Below, piece after piece: positions 58,203-64,000 of a DNA stretch of 64,000 bases (the stretch's first letter is position 1; every line of letters starts with the position of its first letter). Source of the DNA: Chamaelirium japonicum (lineage: Eukaryota > Streptophyta > Magnoliopsida > Liliales > Melanthiaceae). Location of the stretch: positions 18,581,532-18,645,531 of the forward strand of contig OX393549.1 in assembly GCA_947650365.1 (NCBI GenBank). The letters are read 5' to 3'. A model generated the notes under the pieces. That model did no database searches, was not told the DNA's origin, and saw only the letters and a program-made list of their open reading frames with translations. A program made the position numbers and the translations under genes.

Positions 58203-58614
58203 GATCTGATAGGTGGATGGAGGATCCTCCGTAGGAGTGGGGGCAGCTTGCCCTATCGACTGTCAGAGAGGCAAGGGGGTCGGTCAATCGACCGATCATC
58301 CACTTCCTGAATGAGCTACTTTCTCGAGGACAGTAAGAGGCTATCCGAAGTTGAGTCGCTGACTCATTGAACGAGTTTCAGAACGAGGTTGATTTTGACA
58401 AGTGTTGCTTCCCTCTGGATGATCCTGATACCTTGTCTTCACCATTTAGGAAAAGTGAAGGAAGTAACCAGATCGCCGGATTCCTAACGGTTGTCTGCTC
58501 AACCAAGGGGGCCAGGAAGTTTGATTATCAAGATCGATTGTTTGCTCAATCGAACTGATACTTATTGTAGAGCGAAACAAGCTTCTTGATCGAATCCCAT
58601 AGACGACGCCAAAC
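58203..58614 (-). other. gypsy-1 leader and PBS
   Basis: Read on the minus strand, the LTR end CCCCCACA (to 58615) is followed by GTTTGGCGTCGTCTATGGGA, close to the TTTGGCGCCGTCTGTGGG start seen in many plant gypsy leaders. The rest is non-coding. Confidence 0.7.
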
Positions 58615-59865
58615 TGTGGGGGATGATCTTCGTGCCAATCCGAAGACTCCGCCCAATCAGTCAATCGAGTTGAGTCGAAGGTCTGATCAAGTGTTTGTCT
58701 AGGTTGTTGATTCGAATGTCATTCGTAGGAGCCTTTGAACTTAGACTTTGAATAAGAGTAACGATAGCAGATTGACACAAGGTATGATCTCGGAGTTCAG
58801 CCGAAGCCTACGTCTCCATGCTATAGGGAGCAACCCTAATTCACTAACACTTTGCTCGAAGTGACCTCGACAGGCCAAGTGTCACTGATCTCTTCGAAAA
58901 GAAGATCGAAGGAAAGGAATATCAAAGAGTTAGGATATCAGAGCTCGGGGTTTTTGAAAGTCTGATCCCTTCTCGAATGTTTCGATCTTTTTACATTTGC
59001 AAAGTCTACTATTTATAAACTTTTCGGGAAGGAAAACCAGGGCAAATGGCGGTTTCTGCCGTCGTATCTGGAGATCCCCTAGGCAGAGCTGGTGGGTCCC
59101 GTTGTCACTCTGTGGACCCCCCAGGCAAGGTCGATGGGTCCCGCTGTTGTCTCTGTGGACCCCCCAGGTAGGGCTATTGGGTCCCGCTGTTGTTTCTGTG
59201 GACCCAAGAAAAGGTGCTAGCCTGCGAACTCAGGTATATTCTCCTCCGATCTCCTAAAATCTCATTTGGGTTTTCAGCCTGACAAAACGAAAGCTGACTA
59301 GGACAAGCTGACTGGACAAAAATAAACTGAATAGATTTAACCATTCGTTCAAAAATCAACGCACGATCTCTATTTCCCCGGCAACCAACTCCCTATGGGT
59401 TTCAAATCCTGACCCATTTAAATTGCACTAAACCCCTAAAATCAATATAACAAGGGACGACGGTTTTGTGCTGACTAGGACAAAATGGAACCAAATGCAC
59501 GATCTTTATTACCCAATCAACCAATTCCCTCCCTTGATTCTCTCTTTCTCTTTATCACCATGATCAATTGCTTCCTTATCAAGCCTCTTGGATAATTTTG
59601 GAAAGAAATAAAATTCAATGCATGACTCTCTTTTTTCTTAAGCCCAAATTAGTTGTACTTCTCTATCTCTCTTCCCTTAAGAAGCTTGGCACTGTCCACC
59701 AGCAACCACAGCCCAAGGCCTAGAAGAAGAGGTGCTAGCCTGCGAACTCAGGTATATTCTCCTCCGATCTCCTATAATCTCATCTGAGTTTTCAGTCTGA
59801 CAAAACGGAAGCTGACTAGGACAAGCTGACTGGACAAAAATAAACCGAATAGATCTAACCACGAA

Positions 59866-60520
59866 TGGACTAGAATAGATCGTGCGAATGAATTAGAATA
59901 GATCGTACGAATAAATTAGAATGGATCGTGCGAATGAATTAGAATGGATCGTACGAATGAATTAGAATGGATACATTTGTACGAATAAATTAGAATAGAT
60001 CATGCGAATGAATTAGAATGAATCGTTGCCAGTACATCACAAAAATCAGACTCGTGGTTTCAGCATCAGTTGCATGAAGACGAATAATAAACCTACTTGC
60101 ATTTATATGTAAGTGCTGGCTTTATCTGTAAAATCATTGGGTGCTGATGCTGCGATCACCCGTTGTTCTCCACTTTGGGCTCGATGAAACTTGTTGCTTG
60201 CCCAACACCCCAAACCATTTCATCTCAACCTCTTTTTACTCATTTATATGCTTCCCAAATATCTCTCCAACCATTCAAACTTCAAGATATCTTCATCTTC
60301 AAATCTAAGCTCTATCTTTGGTTTTTTCACTCAATCTCGATTCATTCTAATTCATTCGTATGATCCATTCTAATTCATTCGATTGATCTATTCTAATTCA
60401 TTTGTATGAGCTATTCTAATTCATTCGTACGATCCATTCTAATTCATTCGTACCAATGAATTAGAAAAGCTCGTACGAATGAATAAGAATAGATCATGCG
60501 AATGACTTAGAATGGAGTAG
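59866..60520. repeat. Inverted pair of 23-bp minisatellite arrays
   Basis: Left array 59866-60030: units like AATGGATCGTACGAATGAATTAG (about 7). Right array 60338-60455: the inverse, CTAATTCATTCGTACGATCCATT (about 5), then the left-array orientation returns at 60455-60520. The 310 bp between are ordinary sequence. The pair can fold into a long imperfect stem. Confidence 0.85.
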
Positions 60521-60544
60521 AATAGCTCGCCACAATAGCTCCTT

Positions 60545-60610
60545 CGTTGGAGTTTAATCCCATATCGGCTAGCGGGCTAGGCAGTGTTGTTTTCATATAC
60601 CAGCTATAAG
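60545..60610 (+). mobile_element. TRIM LTR fragment
   Basis: CGTTGGAGTTTAATCCCATATCGGCTAGCGGGC...TTTTCATATACC matches the LTR of the TRIM at 17701 (TGTTGGGTTTTGCCCCACATCGGCTAGGGGC...). No PBS follows, and the gypsy-1 minisatellite begins about 30 bp on. Confidence 0.6.
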
Positions 60611-60880
60611 TGGTGGGATTGCGCACGTTGAAGTGTTGAAGGTCTGCCCCCAGGCAGGGCAGGTGGGTTCCACTTCGTTTCTGTGGATCTCCAAGGCAGG
60701 GCTGGTGGGTCCCGCTGTCGTCTCAGTGGACCTCCTAGACAAGGCTGGTGGGTCCCGCTGTCGTCTCAGTGGACCCCCCAGGCAGGGCTGGTGGGTCCCG
60801 CTGTCGTCTCTATGGACCCCCAAGGTAGGGCTAGTGGGTCCCGTTGTCTGTGAGGCTTCTGGTCAAAATTTATACCCACA

Positions 60881-60985
60881 CCAACCCGACCCGACCCGTT
60901 TAGTAAACGAGTTAAACGGATCGGGTCGGGTCAACCCGTTTATTAGGCGGGTCGGGTTTAGACAAGGTTCGAAATCTCCATTTCG
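60881..60985. mobile_element. ACCCG-rich MITE, third piece
   Basis: CCAACCCGACCCGACCCGTT continues the MITE of 45307/55282. It fades at about 60962 without a recognisable terminus. Confidence 0.65.
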
Positions 60986-61029
60986 GTGAAAATTTCAACC
61001 TTCTGGATATGGAAATATTTCGTGAGAGA

Positions 61030-61520
61030 AATCTATACACACCTAATAGTTCTGCTCTTCTTTGGCACCGCCACAATATTGAAGATCCACTTAGGGAAAT
61101 GCACCTTTCGGATGAAGCTAGCCCGCTCTAGTTTTTCAACTTCTCCGCTACTGCAGCGGCCTTCGTGGCTGAGATATACCGAGCTTTCTGCTTGACCGAA
61201 GGGAAGTCGCGCAGGGTGTGTAGACGGTGGCAGGCGATCTCTGGGTTAATCCCTGGTATGTCGGCGAAGGTCCATGCAAACACGTCGCGATAATCTTTGA
61301 GAAGGGTTGTAAATGCTGAGACCACGGCTTCGGTCAATGACGTCCCAAGGTGGATAACCCTCGGAATCTCATCATCTCTGATATCGATCTCTTGGAGGGG
61401 CTCTGCAATAGGGGAATTTTCCTTCACAGCCTCTGCTGGGTGACCTCCCGCATGATATTCTTGATTAACACCGCTTCCACCCGGGCGGTCTATCCGCAGG
61501 GGGTAAAGTGGGTGTCTCAC
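61030..61520 (-). pseudogene. Tat-like Ty3/gypsy Pol: N-terminal reverse transcriptase
   Basis: Minus strand: LLKDYRDVFAWTFADIPGIN and PEIACHRLHTLRDFPSVKQK (about 61200-61320) are the usual approach to gypsy RT. After a one-base shift near 61135 it reads ERASFIRKVHFPKWIFNIVA and VPKK, the first RT block. Truncated at about 61040, with no catalytic YxDD left. Confidence 0.85.
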
Positions 61521-62420
61521 AAGGTTGGGGGCTCGTCATTGGATTGTCAGGAAGCTCGTATAGAGGGGTAGCTAACTACTAGGAGGGTGCCGGCCTCTTG
61601 GCCTCCGAGGCGTCAATGGCAGTGAAGTGGTGGACGTCTTCCTCACACCTTGTAGTAGCAACCTAATCACCCCGGATGATCATAACCCTCATAGGAGTGG
61701 AGAATTTGAGGGCCTGGTGGTTGGGCGGGAACATCGCATTCATCTGCCTCAGCCATGGTCGCCCAAGGATGGCATTGAATGTGGACTGCCCATCAACTAC
61801 GGTGAAACGAGCTTGTCAATCTTTGGGGGTCGCTGTCACAGTCAGGGTAATATCCCCTACCACTTTATCGACCTCGCCTATGAAGCCACTCAGGGAGCCC
61901 GTTACTGGGGACAATTCGACTTGTCACAATCCCATTCACTCAAAGGGCTACAAGAAGAGAATATCCACGGCACTCCCAGAGTCCGTGGACGAAGGGGTCG
62001 TTATGTGCAGTGGCGACCCCGACCATATTATCCTTTGAAAACCATAAGAAGTCGCGGGCTACCAACCTTGGGGTTTGAAGCAAAGTAGGGAGTAGGGAGA
62101 TTGAGTGCACCTTTGGTGTTCGTTCCACCTCCCTTACTTGTCGTCGGACTTCGTTGTTGGACCTCGGCTCACCCAGGCATCCAGTGATGGTGTGTCCGAT
62201 AATGGGCCCGCCCGGGGGAAGTGGTGGTAGAGCGGGCTCCGTTGGTCCCAGACGATCTCCTACGTGAGGGGCTCGGGCGGGAATGACCTTGAATCTCCTT
62301 GGCGGCGAGATGAATTGATTCAAATGACCCATAGTGATGAGGTTCTCTAAATGATTCCTCAGAGGTCGACAACAATTGGTATGGTGCTTGATGGCTCTGT
62401 GGAACGCATACCGCTGGGTA
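61521..62420 (-). pseudogene. Tat-like gypsy Gag C-terminus and protease
   Basis: Minus strand: FHRAIKHHTNCCRPLRNHLE followed by NLITMGHLNQFI (about 62405-62300), the His/Cys block that ends Tat-type Gag. The protease active site TDSGSAVDILF is at about 61953-61985 (DSG intact). Frames shift several times between them. Confidence 0.8.
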
Positions 62421-64000
62421 ATATCGGTGGATCCGGGCTCACCCTGCTGAAGAGGAGGGGGTATTGGACAAACGGCTTGCTCCTGACCTGCTACAGTATC
62501 TGCCTAGGAGAGAGGGTCATCACGGTGAAGTCTCGTGCTAGTTCGCCGGTCTTCCGGTCGCCGCGATTGGTGCCTCCGGGGGTGGCAACACCGGAGTTGC
62601 TGGAGGGGTCGACAGTAGGTGCCACCGGGGGTGCCTCACGCTACTCTACAGCTTTGATGACGAGAGGTCGCAAAGCGGTGGGAGGTCGCTGTTCAACTAT
62701 CTTGCCCTTTCGGTCGAGCATCACATTTTCGAGCTTGATGTGCTGCTAGACAAGGGCCAAAAGTTCGACCATGGTGCGGGGGTCGGAGATGATGAGTGCG
62801 TCATAGAGCTTGCCTCCTTTGGGAAGCGCAGTTCTGAAGGCACTGACCACTATGTGATCTTTCCCAGTTGAGTCCTCCAGGGCGAGGTAGGCACTTCAAA
62901 ATCATGTCGAGAAGCATCGAAGGGTCTCCCGAGCCCCCATGGTCAGGGTGAACAATGATTCGATTTCCTTCGAGGGTTACCGATTACAACGGTATTTTTC
63001 CAAGAATAGCCTACATAGAGTGGGGAAGTTTAGAATGGAGCAAGAGGGCATCTTATGGAACCATTTTATGGCCGAACCAGTCAAGGTGCTAGGGAACACG
63101 CGACACAGGACGTGGTCCTAGTCCCGGAAGAATAACAACTTCCGGTAAGCCAGGAGGTGGTCCACAAGATCTTGGGATCCGTCGAATAGCACGAACTTTG
63201 GCGGGGTGCAGTGCTGAGGAAAACCCCCATGATGAATCTCGCTTGTGAAGGGTGAGCTCCCTCCATGGGCGGCGGGTCTTCCAAGAGGTCGACGGGCATA
63301 TTGTGCAGCTACCAGCGCCCTGGAAGATCTCCCATAGGTGGCTGCGCAGGCCCTAAGCGGTCATGCACACTCCCTCTAAACTGACTCGGGCTCTCGTTGC
63401 GGTGATGCCCGGGGACGATCTCCTGGTGACTACTATGCCGCCTCTCCGATATCTGCCTCGACGCCGAGGTAGGCCGGTAAGAGGCCGTCATTTCTCAAGC
63501 GTCTGTACGGGGGAGCTCCTCCATGGGCTCTTTCTCACGTCGATGGTGTGGGTTGCGGTCTTGCCCTTGAGACCTTGCCTCTGACTTGGCTGATTACGTG
63601 CTTCTGCTTCATCGACGAGGAGGGGCCGTTGGTGGGGTCAACTTATTGCTGGAGCGCTAGGTGACGAGTCGCTGTAGCCGGTCGAGAGCGGTCCCTTTCG
63701 CCCTGTGTGCCACTACATCATACATAGGGGGCTCCGACTGGGATGCCCGTCATGTGGGCGCCATCAAGGGTTGGTGCAATGCTGGGGCCGGGGGAGGTCG
63801 TGCAGGGGCAGCGGTCCCCGTCGACACTCCCGGATGCTGGGGAGAGATCCCTCACCCTCCCCTCTGCGAGTCAAGCCTGGGGGAGAGATCAGTCCTCTGG
63901 CTTGTCGTCGGAACCTGGCAGTCGTGCCAGTTCGTTCATCATAGCCCACTGAGTGACCAACATCTCCAGAAGGAACTGGTCACTAAGCGGGATAGGGGGT
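62421..64000 (-). pseudogene. Tat-like gypsy Gag, continuing beyond the window
   Basis: HVLCRVFPSTLTGSAIKWFH and the following NFPTLCRLFLEKY (63121-62985, minus) are the Retrotrans_gag core. Upstream to 64000 the sequence is GC-rich with Arg/Pro/Ser-rich broken frames, typical of the Gag N-terminus. The 5' LTR must lie outside. Not the same copy as gypsy-1: its core differs from that at 57537. Confidence 0.75.

Larger units (their letters stand above)
59206..60639. other. Foreign insertion within the gypsy-1 LTR, itself repeat-rich
   Basis: Contains a 135-bp direct repeat (about 59208-59343 and 59727-59862: GGTGCTAGCCTGCGAACTCA... to AAATAAACNGAATAGATNTA), 23-bp minisatellites in inverted orientation at its right half, and a TRIM LTR fragment at its right edge. 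No coding domain. Confidence 0.6.
55394..60880. mobile_element. Gag-only Ty3/gypsy element with LTRs in inverted orientation (gypsy-1)
   Basis: The outer ends are TGTGAGTGCAAATTTTGACC (55394) and, inverted, TGTGGGTATAAATTTTGACC (60880 leftwards); both are LTR beginnings, so the LTRs face each other. Flanks CTAAC (55389-55393) and CCAAC (60881-60885) match 4 of 5. Inside: left LTR, 200-bp tandem repeats, a minus-strand Gag pseudogene, a PBS-like TTTGGCGTCGTCTATGGG (minus, about 58595-58613), and the right LTR split by 1.4 kb of foreign DNA. No protease, RT or integrase. Confidence 0.75.
58615..60880 (-). repeat. Right LTR of gypsy-1, minus orientation, interrupted
   Basis: LTR sequence: 60880-60640 (start plus minisatellite) and 59215-58615 (minisatellite, TATA region, end CCCCCACA). 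The 1.4 kb between (about 59216-60639) is foreign and splits the minisatellite. The LTR end region 58615-58740 has no counterpart in the left LTR. Confidence 0.75.

Overview
This is nuclear DNA of a flowering plant, and most of it is transposable element. Plant-specific marks are Cassandra retroelements with 5S rRNA-like LTRs, Ty1/copia elements primed by initiator tRNA-Met, Tat-like Ty3/gypsy Gag-Pol pieces, plant LINEs, and a receptor-like cytoplasmic kinase fused to a USP domain. A GC-rich first part of the kinase gene hints at a monocot, but the species cannot be named from the sequence alone.

The one convincing host gene lies at 29770-32953 (+). I joined 11 exons at GT-AG sites. The phases agree throughout and give 680 codons: an N-terminal universal-stress-protein domain, a linker and a complete protein kinase domain with all key residues. 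Upstream are a CT-rich stretch and a tandemly duplicated leader/promoter block of about 250 bp, and before these a tandem array of about 190-bp units (27.7-28.56 kb).

Layout. 0-4.65 kb: an island of long and short palindromic (foldback) elements alternating with (TA)n/(CT)n microsatellites, one of them split by a head-to-head pair of tandem Cassandra elements. 5.1-5.6 kb: a hAT-type MITE. 7.3-13.7 kb: an old full-length Ty1/copia element. 15.3-21.1 kb: a CACTA end, a SINE candidate, a solo LTR (TSD GACCC), a TRIM, a MULE (9-bp TSD) with an internal 101-bp tandem array, and three copies of one MITE. 21.5-25.2 kb: a non-coding LTR element (TSD CTTGA). 25.2-27.7 kb: probable LTR remnants. 28.6-33.2 kb: the kinase gene. 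33.2-40.4 kb: mixed intergenic DNA with a TRIM, a perfect hAT MITE (8-bp TSD) and a copia RT scrap.

40.4-61 kb is a nest. A minus-strand LINE is split by a hAT-like element that itself holds an ORF1-only LINE copy (16-bp TSD, open 599-codon frame). The LINE's other edge meets an ACCCG-rich MITE, which is split first by a 9.8-kb copia element (TSD CTTAT) and then by a gag-only gypsy element whose two LTRs face each other. 61-64 kb: a Tat-like gypsy Gag-PR-RT remnant running off the window.

No true tRNA or functional rRNA gene, CRISPR array or bacterial-type operon was seen. The most unusual regions are the microsatellite-embedded foldback island (0-4.65 kb), the half-LINE (42.2-44.2 kb) and the gag element with inverted LTRs and minisatellite-bearing U3 (55.4-60.9 kb).
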